Shown in pieces: positions 48,372-61,434 of a stretch of 64,000 nucleotides of DNA. How positions within the stretch are numbered: position 1 is the first letter of the stretch; every line of letters begins with the position of its first letter. Source of the DNA: Auanema rhodensis (taxonomy: Eukaryota; Nematoda; Chromadorea; Rhabditida; Rhabditidae); assembly GCA_964057225.1 (NCBI GenBank), contig OZ059898.1, positions 16,407,267 through 16,471,266 of the forward strand, given 5' to 3'. Both the position numbers and the translations under genes were made by a program. The notes below the pieces were generated by a model. That model was given only the letters and a program-made list of their open reading frames with translations, was not told the origin of the DNA and made no database searches.

Positions 48372-49297
48372 TCAAACCTTGTCATCGTCGCCGGCTTCTA
48401 TTTTCAAGATGTTCTCTTGTATCCTCATCATCTTTTCAGCCTACTGAGAATAATATATTGGATTTATTCTACTGTAGCCAATCAGGCCTACAATAGGGAA
48501 TTGTAATATGGAAGAATTGATGATAACAGACACGTTATTTCATGAGCTCAACATGAATATAGTCAACGATTCACAAATTTTAAGCCCAAATTGTATCAAG
48601 CTTATGTAATGCATGCATAATTCTCTAGAGAGATAATCGACTCTTCTATTCCTTATAATGCTGTCAAGTTGACAGCAATGACAACATTGGGGCAACTTGC
48701 TAGCAGCAAATACCGTATTCTTATGTTTATAGCTTTGTATTTTACGAATTTCTTAACTGTATCCGGAAGGCTTAAAAGTCGTGAAGTAAGGTAACGTCAC
48801 ATTAGGGCATGACCTATGATTGATGCTGTATACTATATGAGCGGAGTATAACCACAAGCTATGAAAGAGTGACTCACAGGGATGTGAGAGCTATCGGCTC
48901 CTTTTCATTAATTAAAAAAATATTATTCACTTTTTGATATTTTAAAAAGACCCATGGGCATGACGAAAAGTCAGATTTTCAAAAACGTTTGGTAATGAGT
49001 TGTTAATGCGACCAGGAAACGGAAAAGAGAATATTATTGAGAATAGAAGAAGAATTTTAAGAATATTGTTCAACATAAAAGAATACGAATTAGTAGTAGT
49101 TTTCTACAGAATCCTACTTTAAAATATTAAAGCTGTTTGTCATTTTGGCTTTTGTTTCCAATTTAGTGGCTTCATTATTTGCAGCTAATTGTTTCGCTGT
49201 TCTTTTCTTATGAAAAAGAACAGAGAAAATAGAAAAAAAAGAATATTATTATTGTTGTTTGTAAGGATAAATATCTGCATTCCCACCATCTCTGAAC
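48372..49297 (-). CDS. Possible small Lys/Glu-rich protein (fragmentary exon model)
   Basis: Two exon-like segments on the minus strand look coding. The upstream one (49114-49206) follows a strong polypyrimidine-AG acceptor and reads KRTAKQLAANNEATKLETKA then KMTNSFNILK before a TAG. A candidate ATG with a GT donor directly behind it lies at 49287-49289. The downstream one (48372-48440) follows CAGTAG and reads AEKMMRIQENILKIEAGDDD then KV and a TGA, with AATAAA just after. Both are amphipathic and helical. I could not find an exon that links their phases, so they may belong to one gene, two genes, or be chance. Family unknown. Confidence 0.3.
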
Positions 49298-52213
49298 GTT
49301 CACAGTGCTCGGCACAGTGATTAATCCGGATAATTGGTACTATTACCACAAATATCAATTACACTTTTAGGGTCATGCTACCATTTTTTACACTCATTTA
49401 ATAAGCATATTAGAGTTTCTTAATTAATAATAGTAGCTAAGTAAATAAAACGATACACGCGTGTTAAAAAAATTAAAATATCTTAATGAACAGTGTGAAG
49501 TACTATTATTAATAAACTTGATGTATTAAATTTTTTGAGCAAATATTACACGTAGAGCATTTTTCGGAGTTATGACCCTTATACTGTGGTAGCTGTATGG
49601 TTTAAGATAATATAGTGTGGTAGCTCTTAAGTTTAAGATACTTTAAACTATAATAATTTACCAGTTCTGGTATGATACGACTAAAGTTAATGAAAATTTA
49701 GATCTCAATGTAACCTATGTAATATAAACTGTAAAATCAAACGCGAAACCGGAACCAAAATGAAGATGACGGAAAACTATTCTTGTAGCTGCGCCCCTCC
49801 TTATGGAGCTGTTTAGAGTCCTTTTCCTGAATAGGCAACAAGCCAGTCTCTCACTTGAACAAAGTGGATTATATGCAGCTGATTGAACGCCAAATTTACG
49901 GCAGCAAGTCCCGGAGAGCAGCTCACGCCTCGATGATTGGCCTTCTTATTTCAGTCTCTCATAATAATCTCTTAAAGAAGGAATTGATCCACAATGTCAT
50001 AGAGGCCACTTCTTACTTTTTGGAAGCCTATTAGAATCTTCGTATCTCGATATTATGATTTTGCTTTAGTTCAGACTAATCTAAGCTTTATCATATTTGA
50101 TCGGTTTATCAATATTTTTTTGAGCCTTTGTATTTTCTACCAGCTTCCAACCCAAATAAGGCCTAAAAACAACATTTTCGAAAATACTATTTTGAATACA
50201 ATAAATTGGAGAATTTTCTTCAATTCAAAGTCATATGTTCAAATTGGCATGCATGTATATTTAAAGTTTTCACATCAAACTAAAAACTGTAGATAAGTTT
50301 GAATTTCACTTATGTTCAATTAGAAAAATTTATTTGATCCTCTTCTTAAACCAGGAATATTAGTTAAATTAATCATATTTTTCAAATAAAGACTTTTTTA
50401 ACAGAAAAATATTTTTTTAAATCAATCGATTAGTTCAATAAATAAATGATATTATTTAAGTCTGGAAATATACAGATGTCCAACTATTCAAAGTCTATTG
50501 TCCTGCTTTGCTTGGAAAAGTGAAATGATGGCTATATCGTCTTGATCAAATAGAAAAATGACTAAGGAAACATCGATACAAAAGATTCGTTGAATCTGTT
50601 GCCCTCTCTTTCTTCAATTCTCCCCTCCTTCTCTCTTTCCCTCTCTCTCTCTCTCTTCTTCAATCTCTCATTCACCCTTATCACTTCTTCATCGTATTTC
50701 TTTCGCCATTTTTCAACCTTTCCATTTTTTTCTTTTCTTTCTGTACCAATATATCATAATCTTTTAAATAACGTTGTTTGACTTGCCACAATTTCTTTTA
50801 TGTTTTATACGATTCTGTTATTCCTTTTTATCCCTTTTTGCAACAAATTATGTTCAAGAAATAAGTATTGTCGATCTTTTATTCTCAGAATCTTTTAAAA
50901 TTTTTATATATTATATGTATAAAAAAGTTCAAAATTTCATAATGCTTTTTGAAACAGAGAAGCAATTTTTCAATTTTCTCCACAAAGCTTTCTAAAAATC
51001 ATTTTAGGATATAATAATTCTATTTTCATTCAAAATTCAAGAAGTCTCTAGAGCAAAAGCTTATCAATTAGGATAGACAGAAAACAAACAGACTATAATT
51101 TCATTCAGCTTTTTCATAATTTATTTTCAATTTTTTTAATTTTACATTATAATATCAAGGAAGTAGGCAAGTAAACATTTTGAAAAATTAATTACTTCTT
51201 GAACTAATTCAATTTCTTCTATTTCTCTCCTCATTTTCAAACATAGTTCAAGCATACTATGACATTTCGCACATATCAACCGTATTCCTGGAAATGTGGT
51301 TTTCTGAAAACTGGGATTCTCCCTTACTCTATCATTGTTTGTATATGCTCATCAACCAGATATCTACAATTCTAACTTATTACCGTATTCTTGAGCTTTG
51401 ACTCTCTTTCTTTTCTTGTTCTTTTTTTCATCTCTAGCTTGCACAAGGACAGCGATGGACGGCAGGCTCCGCCCTTCCAACGTGCCCGCCCATAGCCAGT
51501 ATCATGTTTGCCAGACCTCCCCCAGTCTTCAAATACACATTGTGATATTCGTTGAAAGACATATACACACTTTTGACTCAAACAAATCCGAGAACGGTTC
51601 CTTTTATGGAAATATCTTGATTTCTTACCTTTCAATTACTTATTATTCTCATAATATCTCATTTTTCTATCCGTACAACATTTTCTTGAAACTTGATATA
51701 TAAGTGTTTTTCAACAGCCTAGATCTTACATATATCGCCATTTATAATCATTATTAACAGCTCTTATCTCTTAGTTTGCTAAGTTTTGCGGTATTCCATC
51801 TTTTGACCATTTCAATTTGAACACTTTAATCATTTTCTCTGATAAAAACTGACCATCTGTTATCATTCTTTTATTCTATCGCTCCATAAACCATTTGCTC
51901 GTTTTTCTTCTAGAAGTATGAGCCGATTTAGAATCTTTTGTCTTCGATTTTCTTTTTTTTTTATTTAATCACCATCACTTTTTTCTGTTATTTTGCATTC
52001 GCTTTCATGTTCAATCTAATATTTCATTTCTTTTCCTCGTTCTACATTCGTTGCAGTTTGTTTCGAATTAAAATTAACAATCCTTTTTCATGTTATCACT
52101 GATAAACACCTTAATTAGCTATACGACATTTTGCTTCTCTTGTCTCTTTTTCATTTGTTCCCACTTATAAGACAGTTATTCATTTACAATAGTTAAAAAC
52201 TTTTTAGAGAACT
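49298..52213 (+). other. Upstream region of the SoxB gene
   Basis: No supported exon. A less AT-rich block at about 49740-50010, a CT-rich tract at 50590-50670 and a GC-box pair at 51467-51491 stand out. These may be enhancer or promoter elements for the downstream Sox gene. The ORFs at 50590-51703 are low-complexity or unsupported. Confidence 0.5.
51467..51491 (+). promoter_or_regulatory. Pair of GC boxes upstream of the SoxB gene
   Basis: CTCCGCCCTTCC followed 11 nt later by CCCGCCC, in an otherwise AT-rich region about 0.7 kb before the Sox start codon. The same CTCCGCCCTT word occurs at about 5636 in front of the zinc-finger gene. Confidence 0.3.
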
Positions 52214-53081
52214 ATGAACGATATCTCAGTTATATATCCAACTATTCTTCCTACTGAAACATCTGTCAAGATTCTTGAAGATGATGACACAGCTTCTATA
52301 TCGTCTGGCATGTCTCCTGCTCATTCACCTCTTGACTCAAAATCGCCATCAGATTCCCATGTTAAACGTCCAATGAACGCATTCATGGTTTGGAGTCGTG
52401 GTCAGCGAAGAAAAATGGCCCAGGTACTTTTGAACTCTTTGCTTAACTTTTCAAAAAGATTAAAAAAAAAACATTTTAAAAAACTTCCTTTTCACTGTAA
52501 GGTGACTCATTATAGGATAATCCCAAAATGCACAATTCCGAAATTAGTAAGCGGCTGGGAGCTGAATGGAAGCAACTTTCTGAAAAAGACAAACGTCCAT
52601 TTATTGACGAAGCTAAACGATTGAGACAGTTACATATGAAGGTCAGCTTACATTTCTATAAATATTCTCAGTTATACAAAGTACAACGTGAAAAAAAAAC
52701 ATAATATGCTATATCAAAACTTAAAGAAATTGCAACACGAATCTAATCAATATAATCTTTTGACTTATTCAGGAGCATCCCGACTACAAATATCGCCCAC
52801 GACGGAAGCCGAAGCCAGTCGTGAAGCAACAATCACGGCTACCACTTGGAATTCCTTTAACTCCATTCGCAACTCCAACCCTTTTCGCCAGCTATTCACA
52901 TTTGGATCAACTAAAAACTCCTGATCTTTCAAGTTACTATTCTTCGTTCTTCCCAAACCCAGTGCTTTCGGCAGCAACATACACACCATACAATGTTATG
53001 GCAGCTTATGCTCGGCAAGCAGCTGCAGTAGCTGCTGCCAGTCAAATCACACCTACACCTGCTCCACCACCTAACGTATAG
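52214..53081 (+). CDS. SoxB (SoxB2-like) HMG-box transcription factor
   Basis: Three exons (52214-52423, 52516-52641, 52773-53081) encode 214 residues. An in-frame TAG, which may also be the acceptor for leader splicing (tttttag), lies 9 nt before the ATG. After an acidic, Ser-rich N-terminus the HMG box runs from about residue 49 to 127. It has the Sox signature [19 protein letters not shown], then [13 protein letters not shown] and [15 protein letters not shown]. The KPK after RPRR fits the SOX14/21 (B2) branch better than SOX2. In Caenorhabditis the likely counterpart is one of sox-2 or sox-3. The tail is rich in Pro, Tyr and Ala ([20 protein letters not shown]). Sox proteins bind and bend DNA and specify neural fates. 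The gene is compact and stands alone in a gene-poor region. Confidence 0.93.
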
Positions 53082-54791
53082 AGAAGTATATAGATCTTAG
53101 GTATGTTTCCATTTTATTTAAATAAGCTTAGCCTATTCATCAAACTCAACATGCTTCTTGAAATATATTGAAATAAAGAAGCCCACAACTATTCTTTACA
53201 TGTCATGTGATAATTGCTCTTCCTTCATACTAAAACGGCAAACTCATTCACTTGTTATTATCATTCTATTCATAGCCGTTCTTAAGAATAGCTTTGATTT
53301 CAATACTTCATAGCAGTTAATTGACTTCAATCACGCAATTGCTTTATCATAGAAACAAAATCAGAAGTCATGCCACTCCTTTAAATATCTCATCTTTTTT
53401 TCATATAATATGGATAATCAATAAAAGGAAAAGAACTTTTTCGTTCTGTTTTTCATATAGATTAACAATGAGAAAACGAGAATAGACTATCCCAGAAAGC
53501 AAATACATTTTCTTTTCATCATCATCATCATCATCTTCATAACCATACTCGCCATCTTCTTCATCATATTCATCATCCTTATAAATACACAAAGACACAT
53601 CGAAGTAGGCATATGAACACACATATGCACATATCTTGTCACGTAGATCAGGATGAAGCCATGTGTGATTCACTTGCTATCATTGTTTAATGTTTATTCA
53701 AAGTATTTTAAGCAATATTTCTTACATTTCCTTTTCTAGTCTGTTCCAGTTTTCATTTTGTCGAGAAAAAATTACCTCCTGGTAAATAACTCGTTTCACT
53801 TCTACAATAGCTGAAAGAATTGTTGTTTTTATGCGATTTGGTTCTTTTACTCTTTTTACTTCAACTTTTCTTTTCGACCATCATCACCATCATCATTGTC
53901 GTTGTCATTGTCCTTCGTTTGCTTGCCTTGTACGTACCGTAATTATGATGCTCTTAAAAGTTTCAACGAGTCTAAAATTCTACCAGCATTCCATCAAACT
54001 TTTCTGTTTTTCTTTCTTTGACAAACGCAGTCACATTCATACAGATGAGACTGTAAGTATGAAGGGCTAGACAGCTATCTCTCTTTTCTTTCATATTATT
54101 CCACTCCTTTTTCCTCTCTTCTCTTCCTTTGTTCTTTTCATGCACCTTTCTTACGACAGGTGTTCATAACTGAAACTATTTCATCCGGAAATAGTGTAGA
54201 AATTAAGAAGGATGTCCGGCCGACTGCTTTTTGATAGCTACATTTCTCCTGTTCTGTACAAACAGCCTTTCAACAGCTCATATTTCTCGCTTCCAATCCA
54301 CTTTTTACGCTCAGAACCCTTCCTGACAGGCAGAATGTTCTATTGTCTCCATGTTTACCTACTACGATCTAGAATTCACAATCTTTTTGTTCCATTTCTC
54401 TCAATTCCCACATCTTCCGCAATTCGATTAACACAGCTCTAGAAGTCTTGACTCAGGAAATAGCAAATGTCTTTTCTGAGTTTTGTCATTTTCAAGTTTC
54501 GGGTTATTAGATTTAATGTGCCCTCAAAAACCGTGAATAGGTTGCTAAGGGAAAATCGTAAAAGCGGTAACTTTCAATGAATACATCTAATGCAACGTAT
54601 ACATATGTATAAATATGAATACGTCAATATGCAGGTTAACTATAGATTCTTCTGGTAATCTCTCTAGGTATTCTGATTTACATTCCACATTTATTTTTCT
54701 TTGTAGAATATTATCCACAAAAATGTTGATCTTATTTCAATATTATTTCTTCCAAACTATTTTTCGTAATCTTATTTTTTCAAAATTAGTC
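53082..54791 (+). other. 3' flank of the SoxB gene with ATC-type simple repeats
   Basis: No exon supported. It contains an ATC/CATCTT-rich tract at about 53516-53575 that yields a false Asp/Glu-rich ORF on the minus strand, a CATCAC tract near 53878-53900, and pyrimidine-rich DNA at 54075-54150. Confidence 0.6.
53516..53575. repeat. (ATC)n-rich simple repeat
   Basis: Imperfect run of ATC and TTC triplets. It encodes a misleading poly-acidic stretch on the opposite strand. Confidence 0.8.
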
Positions 54792-54944
54792 ATGAAACCA
54801 CTAGTAGTACTAATCTTGCTAATTTCAGCTGTCATCTATGATGTTCTCCTGTTTCGAAACAGAGGAACAACCTACTACGAGTCCAAATACCAGAATTTTT
54901 GTTTCACTTTTTCTCAGCCAGACCATCATCGTGAAGTCAAATGA
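54792..54944 (+). CDS. Possible small secreted peptide
   Basis: ATG followed by a hydrophobic start (MKPLVVLILLISAVIYDVLL), then a hydrophilic segment (FRNRGTTYYESKYQNFC) and a short basic-acidic end (DHHREVK). It is 50 residues with one cysteine. It could be a small secreted or anchored peptide encoded in one exon. The frame is open upstream too, so the start is not certain, and the region is otherwise gene-poor. Confidence 0.3.
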   Translation: MKPLVVLILLISAVIYDVLLFRNRGTTYYESKYQNFCFTFSQPDHHREVK

Positions 54945-57900
54945 TCTCTTCCGTAGCCCTAAATTATAAAAGTGTGTATATTTTCATTTGTTAATTAGCT
55001 CATAACTACCTTGTGCATTCTTCTAATATTTTTATGAAATGTTATCATAAACTAATTGTTATAATTATGTTATTATTATTATTTTATTGTTAATTATAAT
55101 TGTATAACCTACTCATTCATTCTGCTTGTAAATACTATTATTTGCAGTCTTTTCCGGTTTTATAAGGCTTGTTCTTGAGAACAAACTTAATCGGTAAAAG
55201 TTTTTACCTTTCCTCTCTTTCTCTCATTATCACCTCTTTTCATCATCATCATCATTTTATACTTACTGGTGCTTAGTTCACCATCGTTTTTTTTTAATTT
55301 TTATCACTGATAGTCATTATTGCCATGCCTTTGAACTCATTATTATTCTTTCTTTAAGTTAAGTCAACAGATAAAAAAATCCGAAATTTGAAATTTGCTT
55401 CAGAAGCTAATAAAAATATTTTAATTAGACGTTTTTTAACTAAAGGAACAGAATGGTCATAAAGAATACATTATTGGCAAATTACAAACTTTTCCTTCAT
55501 ACTATAGGTCAATGAATCGACAGGTTTGTCCTCATTAGGAGCACCGCTTTGATTTTGTTGACCAAGACTGCACCTATCCAGCTTCTTTCTTTTATTATTA
55601 TTTAAGTAGAAGCTCCCACTATAAACAAACAAATTATTTGATTATTAGAGGATAACATTATGAAACATAATTTAGCGCCTTATTTGATTAGAAGTTCAAA
55701 GAAGAACTACGTTTGTTCTACCTGTCGTTCAAACAAAACGCTAAAAGACAAAATCAAACTATTGAGAAGCGTCATGTCATTTGAAATTAAGCATGAGACC
55801 CGCTTAGCTGCTTATAAGTACTTAATAAGTAGAGCTTGGACATCAACCATCTGTCAACTAGTTAACTCGATTTTCACTCTTCTCTTTATTGGTTTTGTTC
55901 TTATTCCTATTGAGACGAGTCACTATTCAAGGCCTTCTTTGTCTCCGCTTATACTGCCATCCACAAACACATAATCCACCTATTCAGTCTGTTCAACTAT
56001 CTTATTGTTCCTCCGTTTACTATCCAACAAAAACTACAAATCTCTTAGCCGTCCTGTCTTGTAGAAAAGGGGAAAAAACTAAAGAGGAACAGATGAAAAG
56101 ATAAAGATGTGATGCCGGGAACTGTTGGGTATTGCGGATAGGATTCTAAATGGCAAAAAAAAACAAAAAAACTTTAATAGTAACCAAACCTATATTTGAA
56201 ACATTCTGTTACAATCAATCTTTTGATTTTCTTGCAATACATATACAACATGAACCAAGTATACGTAAGCATAAAAGCGAACTAGTTTGTGTACACTTTA
56301 ACAAAATTCTATATATTCCTTGGAAATCGACAAAGACCTCATTGCTAAAAGAAAAACGAATAAATATGTAGGCATGGAAGTTCAGGACAAAGAGGTGAAT
56401 GATAGTTCAAACAAAGTTTGATCCGGTACACCACTTCCTGACAATCAAAAAGACCGACAATTGCGCCATGTTAGCAAATCGCTATAGGAAGTCATGCTGG
56501 ATTACGGTAGCAAACTGATCGGGACCTTCTTCGCTGTTTTAGTTTAAGCGGTAGCTTTGAGTACTTGTCTAAGATTTTATATAAACAAGAAAAAACATAA
56601 TATAATTCGTGTCTGTAACTCGAAGGAGTTATACAAAAACATATTTCTTTTGTTGCACTGACGGCAAATTGTGTTTATCGGCTTTAGAGCGTTTTCAAGT
56701 TAATAAGTCATGGATAGCACCACAGACCAAGAGGTAACTATTATAAATTTACTCATGCTTAAATTTTTATTCGAAAGCGACTACATAATCATCGGAAATA
56801 AGACATTACAGAAGGATTTTACCTGTTGCTGTTTTACACATAAAGACAGGATAAGCAATTCATTTTCACGCCTTTCAAAAGGCATTCAATCGGACATTAC
56901 ATAGACCTTTTAAAGCAAACAAGAAGCGTTTGATGGATATTAATACGCTTCAACGCTTACCCGATAACTAAACTAAAAGACCGTTGTGTCAGCAATAACA
57001 ATATTATTTTATTTCCTGTCAAATATAATTCTTGAAAAAAAATTGAATTAATATCAACCGACAACCATTACAAAGATTATTTTAAGAACTAAAAGGTGCG
57101 CCCAGTTATAAAAACATTGGTTTATTTGTGTTATCATGATATTCATCTAATTATCTTAGTAATCAGACTATATCTGGGATTTTTGCGGTTAAAACATTTA
57201 ATAGCGGCAATGATAGAAGAGACATCGAGATGGCGATGATATAGTTATATGGGAACGATGAGCTAAAACATATCATCTTTTTTCGTGTTTTTGTTTTAAT
57301 AGTTGTGCGAGACTTTTCAATACTGTTTCCTTCGTTCTGAAACCTAATACTGAAAATGAAAATACTTGTTTTCTAACAAAAGTCAATCTAAAGAACGTGT
57401 CGGAGTCGATGAACAGTGAGTGTACGAGTTTGTATGTCGACAAAGTTGGTAAAAATAATAGAGAGAAAGGGCGAAAACTTTTCTGACGCACATGCAAAGT
57501 GACACAATATAGAGTTGGAGAAGATGATGTCCATGATGAGGATGAATGAAAACTTTTTCAAAAAAAAATCGAATAACCTCCAATTCAATTTTTTTATTTT
57601 TGTCTATTGTCACGACTTCTTTTCAGCAGGTTGTACTCTTTTCAAATAGTAATGATGACCGCTTAGGAGAAGAGTTTAAGTGCTTGATGGTTTACAAATT
57701 TTCATGTTCTCTTTGAACACTATTCTGAAAAAAAACGCAAAAAGGCAATATGAGTGTCGTGATTTTAAGCTTCATACTTAGTTTCGTTAGTTAGTTTCGA
57801 AGAAATGTTTCTATCTCTTCAATATATACGAAATGTAAATGACTAGAACAAGAATATCATCATATGAACATTTATAGTACTTGATGATTTGAATTTGTGT

Positions 57901-60498
57901 GCTTAACTAATGAATTTCTTCATTAAAAGAAAACTTAATTAACCCTTGTATAAACTAACACTTAGCCTGCTTTATTTCCTTCTTTTTATCTCTCTCCTAC
58001 CTCTTGTTGACTCATCTTAATGTAATACCGTAATTCTAGAAAATCGTTGTTGTTACTGAGAAAATCCAAAATATATCTATAATTAAAGTTTCGTACATTG
58101 TTATGACAAATATCTGAACTTTTTTTTAATGTTATCGCTTTCTATTTTGTAAAATCTCTCAATTAAGTGCCTATTCAAATTCTGAAAACCTAGTTCACTT
58201 TATAATTCATAAATCAGCTGAATAAAATAATTTGCATCATAAAATGTGTACCGATGATATGTTAGCACTGATTATTTTTCTTTTTCACATCTTCTTTAAC
58301 ATTGAGTCAGGAACGTTCTAAAGAACTGTTGAAGTTATAGAATTGATTTCATTATTCGCTAAAGTCGCTTAACAAAAACTATGTTATTATGAATAAAAGT
58401 TATTATGAACACAATCTAAGAGCACTATTACCAAGTAGTTAGTTATATCAACTAAAATCAAAACAAAATAATTAATGAGATAGGAGATGTGTCCTGGAAT
58501 TAATAAACTTAAAAGTTTATGATGAACTTTTATAATGTTACTCAAATTTAAATTATGATATTTACACAAACCTTTCCTACCGTTACACTACTTATAAAGT
58601 ATTTCTTCTGCTATTTATCTGCTATGCTATCTTCTACAAGTTGATTTCCACAAACTATGTTTCCGTTTTCTGTCACACAATATAATTCTTATTTCAAAAA
58701 ACTGTTTTCATCTCTATATCATTCAAGTGTAAGCATATGTCTCTTTGGGATTCTTTTATTCTTTGAAAAATGTACAATGATCAAAAGTATTCCCATACCA
58801 CATTTATATTTATCCTTCAATCACTCATTTCCCAATTCATTATACGCATTAATCCAACTATTTCATCAACTGAAAGTTCATCTTTGACATGTACGCTGTT
58901 TCATTGGACAGTTGTCGCAACTTACAATGTTGTAAGTTGCGATTTGTCCAACATCATAAGCAAAAACCTAATATATATATTTAAAACTCTTAACAAAGAC
59001 ACGATTTACCGTTAAAGTTTTCAAAACTTTATGTGGAACGTAGGGGATAAATGAACAACAAATGAACCATACAGAACAAATTGTAATATGTTTAAAGGTT
59101 ACATCCCGAAGAATATCATACGAACAAGTTTCGCTCCAATGAATTTTCATGAAATCCTTTTTGATTCTTTATAACAACAGACATTTGGATTCGCTACATA
59201 GAACAATGAACAAAACAATAATGACCAACAATGAATCTCGTTTAATATTAATTACAATTATAAATTCAAATAGTGGGCACAAAGATAAGATTTAGTTCAA
59301 TTTATTTAAGATTTAGTTAAATTTTGCTAAGATTTGATCAAATTTAGTTGTGTTGTAAGAAAATATATTAACACTGTTTAAATATCAAATTTCAAGTAGA
59401 TTTATAAAAAATTGTAAATAAGGAAGTTACAAAGCACTTATCGGTAGTTTCTCACAGTTGCGCCATTCGGGTACTTATTATCCCTTGCGCGCCTGTGTTT
59501 CTTTAATTAATGGTTAACTTGTATGCATTCATTGCATTCAAGAAGAATTGACTTTATCTACTATTCTTAGATAATTCACAAATAGATTGGCGTTGATGAA
59601 ACATAGCACTTGACAAGCGGCTACTGTTCACGTAATCAAACGAACCGCCAATATACCCATGCATCATACTCGTTTGTTACTGTTCAATGAAAAGGCGATA
59701 ATATCTTATTCCTATTAGTACTTATTGGACAAGAAGAAACATCATTTTTATTCTATACATTATATATTTGCAACAAAATCATTGATACAACTTGAACAAA
59801 TAATAATAAATGATGTTTCGTACCAAATATTGGGTAAAAAGCAGCTGCTGTATAAATATGAATATTTTAAAAAATAGATATCAGCAACAATGTATGAAGG
59901 AAGTAAATTGTTCTTATTCATAAAGAGAACAAAAACTAATAAAAGATCAACTATGAAATAATAATTATAATAACTTTCAGTAGGAATAGAAAATAGTTCT
60001 GGTTAATTCAAAAAAATGAAATGTCACTCCAGGGACAATGATATTTCTAATTGACTTAAGTAAGTAAGCATAAAGTAAAATTATCAACTTGGTAAGAAAA
60101 TATATTTTCACAGAAGCTTTTCAATTTTTACATTGTTTATTTGCTACACGTCCAGTTGCTCGTACGAGGGAATCTGCTTTGAATAATAAAATTCGAAAAG
60201 GTTCATTTATTGAGCAAAACCAGTGAAACAAGGAAATGACATTTGACAGAATATGAAAATTTGATTGGCGAATCCTGTTAAAACAGAAAATACGTTGAAA
60301 TTCATTTCCAATAAAAATAAGAAAGAAAAGTTCTAAATATAAGCTTACAAAAGTGAAAGGGAAAAGAAGCCAAAAAATTGAATAATCAACACCCCTCAAA
60401 CAGTACAGTTTCATTGTAACAAAAATCAATTAATAAATATAATTTATTAACATATTGATGAGAAACGCTAGTACTACACATAAATAATACGAAATAAC
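54945..60498. other. Gene desert, AT-rich
   Basis: I see no supported gene in about 5.5 kb. ORFs of 60-104 codons are present in several frames but lack splice partners or recognisable motifs. A short ATC run is at 55240-55256. A 48-nt imperfect palindrome at 58904-58951 is the only strong structure. Weak exon-like starts, such as MDSTTDQE with a GT donor at 56710-56735, could not be extended. Confidence 0.5.
58904..58951. repeat. Imperfect palindrome (48-nt hairpin)
   Basis: The core arms TCGCAACTTACAA and TTGTAAGTTGCGA pair perfectly across a two-base loop. A second outer stem TTGGACA/TGTCCAA encloses them with a small asymmetric bulge. Confidence 0.85.
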
Positions 60499-60824
60499 CT
60501 ATACGTCTCCTTTTCTACCTCTGAATCTCGATCGCATATCAACCATTGATTTTTTACAATCCGTAAAGTTTTGAAGCAACTGGAAACATTTTTCTGGAAC
60601 AGAACCGTCATGAAGATTGATACAGTCTTTTGCAGATCTATAATATAAACACTTGTAGGAAAACTAACGCGTTGTTACTTTGCGTAATTTTGGACACATT
60701 CGGATTCTTTTATGCATTTCTTTAAGGCTTGACGTAATCGATCACAGGCAATCCCTGTGGATTTCATGTGATTTAGCTCTTCATCATCATAAGAATAGGT
60801 TGCTGAATGCCCCACTGATCCCAT
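60499..60824 (-). CDS. COA5: COA5 / PET191, cytochrome c oxidase assembly factor
   Basis: Two exons (60679-60824 and 60499-60637) encode 94 residues. The core has the twin cysteine pattern of PET191: CDRLRQALKKC, KESECVQNYAK, CINLHDGSVPEKC and FTDC. The C-terminus MRSRFRGRKGDV carries the RFRGRKG motif that ends human COA5. The N-terminal extension of about 20 residues (including SYDDEELNHMKS) is longer than in the human protein. The family is imported into the mitochondrial intermembrane space by the MIA40 disulfide relay and is needed to assemble complex IV. All conserved cysteines are present. The single intron is 41 nt. Confidence 0.92.
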
Positions 60825-60900
60825 GAAAAACTTCAAAAATACAAATTAATATAACGAAAAACTATTACAATACTTATTCACAGAATATTATAAAAACAAA

Positions 60901-60986
60901 GAAAAGCTTAAGGCTTAAAGCTTCAACAGCAAGAAAAGCTTGAGGCTTAAAGCTTCAACAGCAAGAAAAGCTTAAAGCATCAGCAG
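60901..60986. repeat. 32-bp minisatellite, 2.7 copies
   Basis: Unit begins GAAAAGCTTAAGGCTTAAAG. Copy 2 (60933-60964) differs at one base, and copy 3 (from 60965) is partial and diverged. Confidence 0.9.
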
Positions 60987-61160
60987 ATTCCAACATTATA
61001 TGCGAATATTCAAGTAGCATTATCGCTATTGAACATAATTAATAAGGACAGTTTGAAATTAACATAAACATATTAAGCAATACTAAAAGCAACTTTGCGT
61101 ATTACGTAGTAGCCGCGTACACAAAAAAGTGTTATTTGGACAGACAATGAAATTTTTACT

Positions 61161-61207
61161 TTAACACATTCAGGACGGCGTGACCCAGCATTGGGTCACG
61201 GTCGGTA
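61161..61207 (+). mobile_element. Putative piggyBac-like terminus
   Basis: TTAA followed by CACATTCAGGACGGCGTGAC, then CCAGCATTGGGTCACGGTC. A TTAA target site and a sub-terminal palindrome (CGTGACCCA/TGGGTCACG) are typical of piggyBac-type ends. No matching opposite end was found in the window. Confidence 0.4.
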
Positions 61208-61434
61208 AATTACGTACAAAAAATTTAAAAATTTAAAAAATAGATTTTACTTGTTAATTTCAATATTATGTAAATAAACAACACGGAAATGATCTAAAAA
61301 AGGGAAATGATACAAAACTAAGATAAAATGATAAAAAAAAACTGTCAAATTTTCTATCAATTTTTGTTCAATTTTGAACGTACGGCATACTTTAAACTTG
61401 ATCTATTTATGCTTAAGAACTTACTGTGATTAGA

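Noticed and set aside
53401-53673. Minus-strand ORF with a poly-Asp/Glu stretch
   Set aside because: The acidic run comes from an ATC simple repeat and the flanks have no coding character.
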